A stretch of DNA of 64,000 bases from Vandiemenella viatica (GCA_031002005.1 JARYHS010013630.1:235173539-235237538); one strand, 5' to 3'; counted from the stretch's first letter, positions 23,227-35,019 are shown. The notes: generated by a model from the letters alone, not told the origin. Program-made: numbers and translations.

Positions 23227-23666
23227 TGTAAGGGATTAAACCACATACCGGGGTGAAGTATCGGTTTAATCACCTTAACTAACCTCTAACTTGCTTTAAG
23301 TTCTAACAAAATTTTCACTAATAAAATCGTATAACCATGTGTGAACTTGGATAAATCAACTGTAGTACCTTACGGTCGCCACTGTCCTTATTCCTTAGGA
23401 AAGAAAAGGATACTATTCACTATGAAAAATATGCACTGTTCACTTCAAGAAAAATTGTCATTATCGGTGGCAAAATTGGACAGATCATCTCCCAAAATCG
23501 CCGTATGTTCTGAGTTAGACTGCAATATCGGCTTCTGCGTGAATCGCGTCTCCCAAATCCTTTAGTTACGAGATGAATAATTTTACTATTTCTGGAAGGC
23601 TTACCCCCTCCCTTATGCTTTATAGCCATGAAAAATAGAATTTAACCAAATTCTAAGGTGCTTACA
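23227..23666. mobile_element. Probable solo LTR (440 bp) inserted in a SINE
   Basis: The unit begins TGTAAGG and ends CTTACA, giving perfect 6-bp terminal inverted ends TGTAAG/CTTACA of the TG...CA type usual for LTRs. It is flanked by a 4-bp direct repeat, AACG (23223-23226 and 23667-23670). Removing it rejoins the SINE sequence exactly. An AATAAA lies inside near 23320 and a TTTATAG near 23616. No internal retroviral-type genes and no second LTR are present, which fits a recombined solo LTR. A small DNA transposon with 6-bp ends is the alternative. Orientation is undecided. Confidence 0.65.
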
Positions 23667-23840
23667 AACGGGAGGGATTTTGGCCATGAACTTTCGAAGG
23701 AATCATCTCGGAATTCGCCTCGAGTGATTTAAGGAAACCATGGAAAACCCAAATCTGGATGGCCGGATCGGGATTCAAATCCGCGTCCTCTCGAATGCAA
23801 GGCCAGATCATTACCGCTCACCCACTACGCTTGGTGTGTT
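23667..23840 (-). mobile_element. SINE, 5' portion (interrupted)
   Basis: AACGGGAGGGATTTTGGCCA resumes the SINE body. Then come GAGTGATTTAAGGAAACCAT and the inverse B box GGGATTCAAATCC near 23770. The head ends CGCTCACCCACTACGCTTGG. Together with 23148-23226 it forms one near-complete reverse SINE. Confidence 0.8.
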
Positions 23841-24189
23841 TAGGAAAAATTGGCGTCATACCTTTTAAAGTAACTATCGTGTAATAATAATTGTAATGTT
23901 ATTCAATTAATTCAAACGAACATGACGCTAAACAATAAAAACAAAAAGTTATATAAACACTAAAAGATTAATTTGGCACAGAATTTTATCATTTTCAGTC
24001 ATAATCAATTGGGCTATGTTTCTAAGAGAAAGTTGTAAACATTTTCAGAAACGACCAACACTGGAACGGAGTAATCTAATATAAAATTTCTGTCAAGTTT
24101 GTTGATTTCTACTCCAACTCTCGCAACTCATAATTCATTCCATTTTACTGCCGTGCATTAAGAAATTATTTTCGCGCAGATCAGCCAGT

Positions 24190-24490
24190 ATGCTTACTGG
24201 TCACCTGATGTGCGTTATGGCGTCGTGGTAGGCAGCGGCGGCGCCGGTCCCTGCTGGCAGGTGGCCTCAATGAGGTCGTGTCGACAAGCGGGTGGCCTAC
24301 AGTGCCAATCTGTGCGGCGCCGCCCGCGACACGCAAGGGGAGGGCAGCGCGCTTAATTGGACCGGGCCCATCTGAAAGCCCTCATCTTAATAACTCTCGG
24401 ACGACGCCCGAGGGCGCTTCTCCTCAAGTGATCAGCCAGCCCAGGCTGATTACAAGTGTTACTCGGTCCCAACCACTTCGTCTGAAATAG
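24190..24490. other. GC-rich island in beat intron
   Basis: This dense GC block contains GGCAGCGGCGGCGCCGG and GGCGCCGCCCGCGACACG and sits in an AT-rich intron. The 70-codon plus-strand frame in it is proline/arginine-rich and unconvincing. No repeat hallmarks were found. It may be a regulatory element. Confidence 0.3.
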
Positions 24491-24869
24491 TCAACGGCGG
24501 AACTAAGGTCTTTTGTTACTTTTGTATATTAGACTTATATCTATCTGTGATGAATCTGTAATAAATACGGTTATGTCATTATTTAATTTGTCAGGTATGT
24601 CATCCAATCCATCCCTCCTCTTCACCACCTTTTCCAAACATTTTCGAATCAGCTATCTTTAATGACTTTTACTCATCGTTGGCACGGTTAAGTTTGGAGC
24701 TCTTCGCATTATGGCCGAATTTCCTTGCCGACGAAAGTGAAGTGTTTCCATTTGCCTCTGAAACGTGTAACTATGTTCTGTGAGTGATAAGTGTATTTTT
24801 TTGTTTATAGTGGGAAGTTTGGGGACCGTCCCGGAATTTGCGCTGATGGCTGCTAAAAATTGCCTAAAA

Positions 24870-24935
24870 CTGCTGTCAGGACGACTGGTACGCAGGGTCC
24901 CGGGTTCGTTCCCAGTCTCACAGTACCTCCCCTAT
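24870..24935 (+). mobile_element. Possible second tRNA-related SINE fragment
   Basis: TGGTACGCAGGGTCCCGGGT followed by TCGTTCCC looks like a tRNA-type B box (GGGTTCGTTCCC) preceded by a variable-arm-like stretch. No A box, tail or flanking duplication is found. It could be a decayed SINE of another family. Confidence 0.3.
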
Positions 24936-25260
24936 CCAGTGTGTGGCGCCTCAGCGTTCATCTGGTGCTTTAGTACAATTAATTCTAATTTTCAAGGCCA
25001 ATTGTACCCAGAACTTATGGGCGTGAATATATATTAAAATTTTAATCCTTCCTGGTGCCCTATTAAAATATCCTTATAATAACAATGTCGAATGATAAGG
25101 CGCGCAATGACAGTACCGAAGCTATTATCTGCATCCAGAATTAAAACTTACTATCGGAGCCAACGATACTAGCAGCCAATAGTGCTACTGTCAGAAGGAT
25201 TCCTCAGCATGTACTCATCTGCTTATTGAGGTACCATCTTTCGGCTTCCTAGTATGTCTA

Positions 25261-25620
25261 GTGAGTCTGCAATGTCTCCACAAAATTAATGTCTTTGTAA
25301 AATCTCAGTTAGGATATAGCTTGCAGCCTCTGCTGTTATGTTTGGGCATCCCCATCAAAAATTTTCGCCCTATCAAATCACACGATGACGAGTTTATTAT
25401 GCTTTCTCTCCATGTAACAAAACGGTTCCTAACTGGACACCTGCACGCAGCAGCAGGAATACCACTACTGCGAGACAGGATACGACAGCTGGCCACATCC
25501 TTTTATAGCACTGCCCAAAGATCGCAAAACCCACTGAAAGCACCACTGGACACGTACGGCACATACTTCAACCACCACAGAAAAACCACTCACCATTTTT
25601 GAACAAGAATGAAAAAACAA
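25261..25620 (+). mobile_element. Jockey-type LINE 3'-end fragment
   Basis: An open frame (113 codons) ends with HAAAGIPLLRDRIRQLATSF and YSTAQRSQNPL. This fits the I-P-x-L-x-D-x-I-x-x-L-A-x-x-F-Y-x-x-(x)n-N-P-L ending typical of Jockey-clade reverse transcriptase proteins. The upstream RT motifs are not present, so this is a heavily 5'-truncated insertion in the last beat intron. The frame ends at a TGA near 25600. A 3' UTR may continue to about 25770. Confidence 0.65.
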
Positions 25621-25800
25621 AAATCAGCAGCAGAGAAGACATACCGCAAAAAAAGTGACGGAGTCATTTGAAGTTTTAAGGAAATGTCTTCGGACAACAA
25701 CCTTCACCACAACCTTCCTGATGACTTCAGAAAGGCACAAATTGCTGAACGCCGTCATAGTGATTGTTTTCCGAATCATGACGAGTATTATATTGTAACC

Positions 25801-25960
25801 CTACCTGAAATTCAGGAATACGTGGGTTGAAATCCCTGTCCGGCCACCATGGCTGCGATTTTCCGTGATTTTCTTCAGTGATTTTCCCAGGCAAATACCG
25901 GGATGGTTCATTTCAAAGGCCATGACCAACTTTCTTCCCCATCACCTTAGGTTAAGTAGG
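25801..25960 (+). mobile_element. SINE, variant subfamily, 5'-truncated
   Basis: A B-box-like GGGTTGAAATCCC (about 25824) leads into TGTCCGGCCACCATGGCTGC, GATTTTCCGTGATTTTCTTC, and a body shared with the main SINE (AAATACCGGGATGGTTCATT, AAAGGCCATGACC). The segment after the B box differs from the other copies, suggesting a related but distinct subfamily. Confidence 0.65.
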
Positions 25961-26320
25961 TGGAAAAAGGTCCCCGAGACCCTTCAGCAGCCCCTCTTTA
26001 CAGATTCATATTTGAGGAATAAATTTTGTAAAATTAGCTGTTGCTATTTTTATATCCACTATTTATTTTCAAGAGCCGGGAAATTGGCGGGGACAATTAT
26101 TTTATGTTGTTAATTAACCCAGACACTTCCGATAATTTTTAGTTGGAATGGAAGAGAAATTGGTTCCTCCGTTACAGATGCCGAGATACATGTACACATG
26201 CTTTTAGTTTTCCCTGATCTAAAGTATATTGTTCAGTTTGGAAATTACTTCACTCCAATATTAGACGGACGACCACACTTCCTACTAGTGGCTGAAGTGA
26301 AGTTGTGTTTTGTGTTGCAG

Positions 26321-26403
26321 ACGTGGCGAGCAGGGCGCAGGAGCGAGGGAGTGCTCCGTGGGTGCTGAGCTGCACGCTGGTCGCCGTGCTCGCCACCAGG
26401 TAG
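26321..26403 (+). CDS. beat-like: Beaten path (Beat) family protein, C-terminal exon
   Basis: After the acceptor TTGTGTTGCAG the first two bases complete the split codon left by exon 22390-22651 (G|AC, Asp). The exon then encodes VASRAQERGSAPWVLSCTLV and AVLATR before TAG at 26401-26403. The last 15 or so residues are hydrophobic, with small residues (GSA) just upstream. This suits a GPI-attachment signal or very short membrane tail, as in several Beat proteins. With the two upstream exons it gives 158 visible residues, all in phase. Assigning this as the final exon rests on phase, the splice site and the hydrophobic tail; there is little sequence conservation to check against. Confidence 0.72.
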
Positions 26404-26655
26404 CGCGTGCGCCGTTGACCGGATCCTTGGACCCCGCCTGCCGACACCTGTGGTGCGTCGCGTTCAGCAGTTGAACTGGACTTGACGGACGCGAAATACA
26501 ATATACTAACAAATAGTGACTAAACCAACGTCTAGAAGACGCATGTTCCAATTACAAAACAGCTCGTAACGATTTATATAGTATTTTGATGCGAAATATT
26601 TGGAGTATAGCAAAATATTAGAAATTAACCACTTTTTTAAGATTTGTGAATGAGT

Positions 26656-26661
26656 AATAAA
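26656..26661 (+). promoter_or_regulatory. Possible poly(A) signal of beat, proximal
   Basis: AATAAA lies 253 bp after the beat stop codon. It is one of two candidates; the other is at 26969. Confidence 0.35.
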
Positions 26662-26968
26662 AATACAGTTTTGCGTAGTATTTATTACTTGGGAGAGACA
26701 AAAAGAGCCAGTAATTGTATAGCTGCGGGCTTCCAATAGTGTGGCGGTTAGAAAGTTTGACAGGTTTTCGTTGCAAACAGCCAGGTGCGACGTTAGAATT
26801 TTGTATAATTTTTCATTTCAGTCATGGAAACAAAGTTTTCTGCTATTTAAAGTTTATGGAAGCCATTTGCTGAGGAAAGACTTGGCCATGCTCAATGACA
26901 GGATAATTTGGAGAATTGAAAAAAGAAGTTTCATCAATCATATATGTTAAAAATCCTTATATGTATAT

Positions 26969-26974
26969 AATAAA
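26969..26974 (+). promoter_or_regulatory. Possible poly(A) signal of beat, distal
   Basis: AATAAA lies 566 bp after the beat stop and is followed by a TGT-rich stretch near 27025-27100. Transcript evidence is needed to choose between this and 26656. Confidence 0.35.
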
Positions 26975-27735
26975 CTGTACATTAGGAAATGTATATTCAT
27001 TCTTATATATTCGAGAAAATAGTGAAGTAAGATATAATATTGTTACTGTGTTAGTTAGCTCTTTATTCTGGGTTTCTTACTTTTAACATTGTATATTGTA
27101 TCGCAATTAAGCCTACAAAAAGTTATATTCCCGTCCGTATGTCAACCTATTGTTCATCCTCACAATGTGTGCAATGGACTGTACTCCACGCAACAATATG
27201 ATGATAGCTGACGAGCGGCTGTGATGCTGTGTGTGAGATCGGGTGTTTTTGTTTTGTTTGTTTTCTGGTGAGTTCTGTTGTTCATGTTGTTATGCTTACA
27301 TGTAGCTCCTGTATGAAGTAACACAATTCCCAGATTTGTCAGTTCGTGATAATAAATACTAATAAATTACAAAAACCTTCTTCTTCAATGACTTACAAAC
27401 TGTTACTAACCACCTTTCCTTGATTGTACTCTTCGAATGAGGTATTAAATGTTCCGATTATTAGTAAGATGTGAATCTTACCATGAAAGAATATATGCAT
27501 TTATTTCATTTTTAATATTAAAACACATGTTATATATTTTCATTTATATAAAAAGTATCAGAATGTTTTCAGGCTACAAATTATTTTGTACATATATTTA
27601 CACAGGACTTTACCTCCAGTTTGACCAGAAGCGGGTAACTTTTAGAGAAGTGGGTTACCCTGTCGGTTGAGTAGCTAGCCTAGCTACAATCGTACTTGGG
27701 GTGTCGGGCAGTTCTGGTTAGAATACTGAGCAAGG
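26975..27735. other. No recognisable feature
   Basis: AT-rich sequence downstream of the beat 3' end. I see no genes or repeats here. Confidence 0.4.
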
Positions 27736-28600
27736 TGGTACCAATTTTTAGTAACCATTTCCTGGACTACAGACATTAGTTAAATTTAATGCGACCATAC
27801 AGCGTATGTATACGCTGAATGGCATTCTTAGTTCTTTACGAATTGACTTCCTCTTATCGACAGGTGCAGAAGAAGAGGAGATTCCATAGTGAAGTGTGGT
27901 ATCTTTTTGATAGAGATTTAAGTCACAGAAACCCATAATTGAGTACCTTTTCTACTTCTTTTACATGGGCAGACTTGAAACAGAGCGAACACATATAACC
28001 GACCACAAAAACCGTCTTTTTTTTAGGTTTTCGTCGGTGACTCCCACATTCTGCCGGTGATGTTCTTTACAATGATATTCCTGGCTTCCACGTTTAATTT
28101 TGTGTGTTAACAGCTCTGCTTGTATGTCAAAGAGCCGTCAATAGTACGTTTAGATTTTTGTCAATTGTACTCCTTGGCGTAAGATCATGTTTAAACGTGT
28201 CCCATGTGTTTAAGATCAAAAACACACATTTGGATTTTAGCTGTCCTGGAGTGGTAATCAGTTTATTTCACGTTTTCAATAGCTTGGATCAAACATGCTT
28301 AGATGCTGATGGCGGATCACAGCCATATACAATATATGTATATATAAAAAACTTCTGTTGTAAATAGCACGTGGCTGGTCATCACCATACATGTTAAACA
28401 CAGCAGGAGCCAGAACAATATGTTGTGGTACCAGATTTTCTTTACATCCTAATCGACTTCACTGGTCCTGGAAGATATACTGCATCAGTTCAGTGGGTGA
28501 CGGTATCATAATCAGCCGTTAGATTAAACAACCTACGCTTCCTATATCTTAATTCTAAAACCATTACTCCTTGTCAGATAAGGAAACTGTCAAGAGCAGC
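27736..28600 (-). mobile_element. Highly decayed LINE reverse transcriptase fragment
   Basis: On the minus strand, around 28430-28385, a frame reads VPQHIVLAPAVFNMYGDD. This lines up with RT motif B (V-P-Q-G-S-V-L-x-P-x-L-F-N-x-Y) of non-LTR elements. Downstream on the same strand (28140-27750) are broken frames where the rest of the RT and connection region would be expected. There are many stops and no ends visible. The limits are approximate and the clade is undetermined. Confidence 0.45.
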
Positions 28601-29344
28601 TTTTTACTGGTGTAAAACCTGCTTGTTGCTGTATAAGATATGGCTCATTCACATGTATCAAAACAGCGTCCGTCTTTCGAAGCTTTTGTAGAACACATGA
28701 TAGTGTATTGACCTATTGCTTTTGGCATATGTTAATGTTATACTTGCTTTGGGATTAGATGTAAATAATTACTAAAATTCGGAGACTCTTTAGAAATATA
28801 ATTTATTTTTGTTACTAAAAATATGTTGTAACCTGTGTAAATTGTAGCGATTGAATAAGCAGTAGCAAATGTTCAATAATGATTCTTTTGAAATTTGTGT
28901 GGCACAATAAATGTAATTTTAGCATTTTCATCTGAAATACAAAAAGTGATTCCCAGTACCCAGATAACGGAAGATGAAAGAACACGACGTGGTAAGAAGT
29001 TGATTAGACTTTAGACTGATCACTTGTAAATTTTCGAAGAGCTTAACACGTGACATATGTGGTGGCGCCCCAGCTTTTTTAAATGTATTCGTATCTAGGA
29101 TAAGGAATATACAAAAAACAAAAAATATTACAGCTCATCTATCGAGATACTGGTGTACAAAATTTATGGAAAAAAAAATAAAAGAAGACTATTAGGTAAG
29201 TGTACACACGTGTTAACTACTGTTTTTACACTGAATATTGTCAGCCTACTACTAGCAGATCAATTTTTTGTTTTTACAATTTCAACGAGAAGAAAAGTTT
29301 AATTGCTTGGATATTTAAAAATACAAATGTGAGAATTGAGTCTT

Positions 29345-29505
29345 TCCCGGCGTTCAGTTGCCGAAATTTCTTCTCGGTGTTCAGCCGGGTAAGTGCTCTA
29401 CGTTTCGATAGCCACCTTACTCTCTTCATCAAGCCAAATGGTAAGCATGTTTCCCAGCAACCACTTAGATCTTCCATTTCACCTGACAAATTCTGTGAAC
29501 ACAAA
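29345..29505 (-). mobile_element. Possible Penelope-like tail fragment with weak hammerhead-like core
   Basis: On the minus strand CTTGATGAAGAGAGTAAGG, TGGCTATCGAAACGTAG (29433-29398) is followed by ACTTACCCGGCTGAACACCG and AGAAG. The order CGAAACGT, then ACCCGG, then AGAA parallels the Penelope-element tail at 50219-50270 (CGAAACGTC, CACCCGGATAGCCAAGAA). A TTGATGA box resembles the hammerhead CUGAUGA core with one extra base, but the central stem does not pair well. The parallel is suggestive only. Confidence 0.35.
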
Positions 29506-29509
29506 TGTT

Positions 29510-32230
29510 GAAACATTGTGTATGGCAGAACTTAATCAGCTGAACACTTGAGAAGAATTTTTTTAAATGATAATATTTACAAGATAAAGATGACACCTGC
29601 AGTCAAAAATCGAGCTTTCAGCGCGGCAGAGTAAATTATTATAGCGCCTCCTTTTTAAAAGCTGATGTGCGTCAAATAAAGGTAAGACACTATTTATATT
29701 TTCACAACAATATCTTCTTGAATCAGTGTGCTACTGGGATCGATCACAAAACCGTTTAGTGAGTTTTTTTTAAATTATTCGCCGGAATCGTATTCGAAAT
29801 CGTTGCTGTCCCCTTTTGAAAGTATAGAAGTGACGCGCGAAAACTGCTTTGGAGATATCCGTTCATTTTAAGATTAACAAAACTCATTTAGATACAAGCC
29901 AAGAAAATTTTACAAGTACTGAAGCTCAAAAATTACTTTTAGGGAGAAAATAATGATTTGTAATCTCAACGCCGTTGGTTCTCACTTTAACTTGTAGTAA
30001 ATACCATCAGGGATAACTCAGATCTGTTACCATATAACATTAATGTTGGCGAATATCGATAAAGAGTCACTACATAACATAAGTATGATAAGTAATTATT
30101 ATGGTGAATTGACAATCTCTCACAGTGGCAATGTTTGTTGTGCTGTAATATGATCGTTTAGAGAAGAACTGAGATGGAATATAAAACTAATTAAAATTTT
30201 AACAAAGCAACCTAACTTGCTGCAGTCACATCAATCTGTAATTAATTCCAAAAAAATTTGGTGGTTCAATAATACGAGTATAAGCTAGTTAGTTGCACAC
30301 ATGGAAAATTTTTAGTGTTTCTTTCTGTATTCATTCCAATAATGGTAAATATTTATTACGTACGGTATATATGCGTTTGATAGATATTTATTCTTATATC
30401 TATGTAGACATACCTGCTCATCTTTCCAGTATCCTCTTGACCAAGGTTTTTAATAATATTCTGCACCGCAGATTGGTCTCATACTTTTTTTAGTGTAGCT
30501 AACCGTGGCACAAAGGGATATTGAAGGGGATGAAATATCCAGTAAGTTCTAATAGGAGACACCGTGCCTCAAGAAGTTAGAATTAAAAAACGTTGCTCAT
30601 ACAGCATTATAATACCAATTACAGAGTTTCCAGGTAATTTCACAGCTCTGGAGTCTCTAAAACGATGGATTCCACAGCATTATTAAATTCCGAGAAAAGC
30701 ATCTAAAAAATTTCCTTCATAAACGAAATTTAAATACCTCAATGAGTATAGTATCGATATTTTTCTTTATACAACATATGTTATTTAAAGACGAAAATCT
30801 CATGATTATGCATCTAAAAAATGAAATTTTTACTTTTAGCACGTACTTTGGGCAAAAAGATTCAAATTTGTTGTTTGAACTGAGAGGTATTATAAACTTA
30901 AAGTTACACCAGTTATCTATTAATTTCTCGAACATCAGAAACTAAGAGTGGAATTAGCACAATCATCGAGCTCTGAATATAGATCAATCTGGTACTCCTT
31001 AAAGCATAACGTTATCTATATAATCAGTTGGCAGAGACAATAAAATAAAGCTTGATTGCAGTAAGTCACAAAAAAGACATAATCCCAATATGGCGCGTTA
31101 TTACTTACCACTTGCCGAGAAGCCTGACCTACGTGGGGAAGTATTACTTATCTGAGAGAAAGAAATTCTTGACGATAACGGAGAGGGACCGTAATCTCCG
31201 CCGTTAATCACCCCACAGCTTCTCCCTGCTATCATCTGCCACCTTCATCCCCCATACATCCTTAGCAGCTGAAACCATTACTGGCTACTATAATTTCTCC
31301 CCTGAAAGAAGCCAAATCCTGATAAATCACTCGAACATATTGAAAGGGAGGAATCTATTAATTTAGATCTCTGGCTATAAACTTATGGATATTAAATCAC
31401 TCACCAACACATAATTTACTCCGTTATTGATGGGGGACAAATATTCTTTTTAAGATTCTTTGCTTACTTAATCATTCTGAGTTTTATTGATTACTAGAAC
31501 GACATGGAAAACAAACAGAGCTATGTGATTATCAGAGTTCTATAGGTCGTTTGTGAAGTAAATGTTATGACTAACATACTAAATGTGAAACTATGAAATG
31601 TTACTTACCTCTGACAAAACACATCAGTCATCATTTTCTCTCTCGTGTCTAATTCCTTTCGTCTTTTAAGATCAGGGCAGTGATGTTTAAATGTTATTAT
31701 CTGTTTTCGAAAATTGTGTAAAAAATCTAGTTTCCCCATAATAATCTCTCAAACGACCTGATCACATCTAAAATTCCCCGTATTACACTGTCGGATGATG
31801 TTGATAAAAGAAGTACCCCGCCGTCATCTTTAGGCAGAAGATTGTGGCAGAGTAAACCACCGAAAACTCGTGTTTCATTAACATCAACCGGCAGCGAACT
31901 CGCTAACATTATATTTCCTACTATTTAAACTTTTAAAAAATGTTTTTATTGGTTTTAACCAATTTACTTCAGTTCATATTGCGTTAATGTTTTTAATTAC
32001 TAGATTGTTGCAACGCCTACTAAGTATATGGAACTGTTCGGCCTTCAGAAACTGTTAACATTCGATAGGTTTCGGTAAATTGCTGAACTTTGATTTGCTG
32101 TTGGTTCGCATTGTTATCAAAAACATTCTGAGCTGCTATTGGAGTATTCATTTTTGGGGTAGATAACTCAAAAATCTATGCAGTTAAGTGATAAAGTGTA
32201 AAGTAATGTATGATATGTACAACTTACGTA
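29510..32230. other. No recognisable gene; mildly GC-richer patch at 31090-31270
   Basis: AT-rich, with short frames only. The patch 31090-31270 (for example TAATCTCCGCCGTTAATCAC) is more GC-balanced and might be a conserved non-coding element. No repeat ends were found. Confidence 0.35.
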
Positions 32231-32231
32231 T

Positions 32232-34032
32232 TCTATACTATTATAAGTCTGTAAGCAAGCTGCGTGTGTCTCTTTATTTGAACTGGAGTCCCGCTAAAAC
32301 TACCGCAGCATTTTGGACGGGGTTTCCAAATTTTTTGAGCTAATGGTCCGTATCAAAATCTGCGGAAATAGCTAATGACTTATATATAGCGAGGAATGGA
32401 GGACATAATTAAATACATTTCTAGATATAAAATTAAGAGATACGGATCACACCGTAATTGAGATGTACTCTCCTGGCTTAAAAAACTGAAATGAAAAACA
32501 CTATTTAACTTAGAATTCTGTTCAATATTTTGACTTCGAATGTTTAGTTTTCAGGTTTGTTGATTACAGTAAATAAATGGAATAACTGAATCAGATATAA
32601 TAATCATTACTAATACTTCATTAACTGTAAAACATGGATCTGAAGCGTTTGACCACAGACGAATATACTGATCTCTTGATTGCTTATATTTTTTTTGCCT
32701 TTGGCCATATATTCCCGGTTTCATGTATTTTGATTAGTATAATTAAAAGGAAATCGTTACTCAAACCACTACACAATATATTAACTCTTCAATAAGAGTA
32801 ACAGAAGTGTAATATTAATGGTAAGTAATTTTTTGCTTGATATAGATAATACAGGGTTTTCACTATATCGTATAGCCGAAATTTGATAGTGATAAACAAT
32901 TCTATCGTTTAGCTGTAGTTCTCGAGATATCGTAAGTCAAAATCAGTTATATATACAGTTCCTTGTGCCTTTGGTGACATTTTTAATCTGCTCCAGTCCA
33001 CATTTTAACCTAACCACAATAATAAACTGTACATGGTGATACAGCGATGTATTATTCCGCGTGTTTTAGTGTTCTTGCAGTTCAAACTGAAGTTTTTTTT
33101 TTTTTAAATTAATTCTTATAATTTATTCTGAGTTTACTTTGAATCCTGAGTTCCTGCCATTACAAATAATGTATTTAGCGATGCACTTCATCCGTTTAAG
33201 TGTATCTGTATCACTTGATTTTCAAGCGGCAATATCAGTATAGATTGTGGTTGGGTCGAAATTCCACGTAAACAACAAAAGGCTTGAGGCATTCAATTAT
33301 TGTTAATAATTAATAAGCTGCTTTAATGATTGAATTGTTAGTGATGAAGTGTAATCGCGAAAACTAACCAACCGCTGTGCATGCCCATGCCTATATTTCC
33401 ACGTAATAACTGCAACATATTTTTTTTAGTCCAGGCCGTATTTCAATGTAACCATTTCGATTTTGGGAAACGATCGTGAAAGATGGCTATAAGTTGGGGT
33501 GGATGTGTAGAAGTTATAAGCAAAAAATACATTTTATTACCTACGGCATGAGAATATACTATACATATATGGTAAACGAAAACTGACCAGCAATTTTAGA
33601 TTCGTTGTTGTATATGCTATCGTTGACGGCGAAGATATTTTTATAAATGGCCGTTGAATGTACTGTCAAAACTATCGCTTTCGTGTCGTCTTTATGTTTT
33701 TGGTACATTTGCTTTTGCATTAATAGTCAGTTTCTATTCTCTGGAAAATGTGTCTCAAATTTCTTATTGGACCATTAGCGATAATTTTTCATGTAGCTTT
33801 AATTTCTTATTTTTCAAATATTATATTGTGTTAAAATATAAATAAAACAAAAATTTTCGAACTATAGTATAAAAACTGAATCTCAGGTAGTAATTAAAAG
33901 CAAGGAAAATCTTTAAATGAAATCTAAATTTTTTGCTTCTCCAAGTTAATATTTGATATTAAACTATAAAAAGCTCAGAGTAATTCTATGCACTCCAGGA
34001 CCTGCGTGTGCGAAGCAACGGGTAAATTCTAG
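32232..34032 (+). mobile_element. Possible non-autonomous Helitron-like element
   Basis: The left end (TCTATACTATTATAAGTCTG) has a 5'-TC and the TATAAGTCTGT opening seen in many insect Helitron-like repeats, followed by a region like ...GGACGGGGTTTCCAAATTTT. The right end has a GC-containing, imperfectly self-pairing ACCTGCGTGTGCGAAGCAAC followed by GGGTAAATTCTAG|T, close to the hairpin-plus-CTAG 3' terminus of Helitrons. No Rep/helicase gene is present. The base before TC is T rather than the usual A, and the interior is unremarkable, so the two ends may not belong together. Confidence 0.25.
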
Positions 34033-34380
34033 TTGTTTATAAAGTAAAGGATAAAATATTAATTGCCGAGTTGTCATTTATGAAGAAGCAATCTATTATT
34101 TCAAGTAATTATAGAGTTAATATGCACTGCGCATATCGTTTTGACAAACTTTTTATTTGAAATGTTCAAATTGCATTATTAGTGACCTCAGACAACAGTA
34201 ATCTTACTAACTACATTTTTCAGAGATATGAAAGAACATTAATCGTGTGGTACTTTATTTATAGTACTTCTTCCTGGGCAACAAAACTTGTAGTTTATGA
34301 AATAGTGACCTCTTCTCTTTATCACACCAACGGTATCCACATTTTCACCATTTGGCTCTTATCTACCAGCGTAACAGCGG

Positions 34381-34527
34381 TATTGAGGTCATTAGAAGCG
34401 GGGAACGACTGGATCAAGGAATGGAAAGGAATTCAGGCATCCATCCTGACATTAACTCAGTGATTTCTGAAAAACATGTAAAACTCTAATCTGGATGGCT
34501 TGGCGGGGATTCGAGCCACACTCGGTA
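34381..34527 (-). mobile_element. SINE, diverged, reverse
   Basis: TTGAGGTCATTAGAAGCGGG (tail module), AATGGAAAGGAATTCAGGCA (body), AATCTGGATGGCTTGGCGGG and the inverse B box GGGATTCGAGCC, then ACTCGGTA. The A-box part of the head is deleted and the body has several changes, so this is an older copy. Confidence 0.75.
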
Positions 34528-35019
34528 AGAATGGTAGTGATGCATGATTCCTATTCACTAGATTGTGTAACTAGTTCTGGCTCAAACATCTGACATCTCA
34601 ACAAATCGGGGAGGACATAGGAATTGTTGTTGGTGATTCGACCCGACGGATGCGGGCATAAAGCCTACCTCTAGCATAGGCATAATGGATTTCATTCCGT
34701 CCATCGTTTCACCTCCATATACACAAAAGCAACACTCTATACTTAAGAAGATTTACAATAAGCAATACACGCATGCAACATTTAACTTAGACACGGAGAA
34801 AAGAGAACGGTCACCATTCTTCCGTATCTGGCGCACTATGACTTCTGTAGGAGTTTCGTTCCTGCATTACGGAAGACCACAATCTTATTCATTACTTATT
34901 ATTAGCATATGCGCAGCCTTATAAAATGCCGGTAATAATAGAAAATAATTTATATACATGTTAACAAAAACGGAACATTGTGAATAGCATATGAACGAAG
35001 TTCTCGGCGTTAAGAATTT

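Larger units (their letters stand above)
22652..26320 (+). other. beat intron, about 3.7 kb
   Basis: The intron runs from GTGAGT (22652) to TTGTGTTGCAG (ending 26320). It carries a SINE split by a solo-LTR-like unit (23148-23840), a GC-rich island (24190-24490), a possible second tRNA-related SINE piece (24870-24935), a Jockey-like 3' fragment (25261-25620) and a further SINE (25801-25960). The gaps between them hold nothing recognisable. Confidence 0.7.

Noticed and set aside
30420..30493. SILLTKVFNNILHRRL as an RT N-terminal motif
   Set aside because: Resembles the S-L-x-x-x-x-x-K-x-x-E-x-x-x-x-R-L block only loosely and no other RT motif follows.
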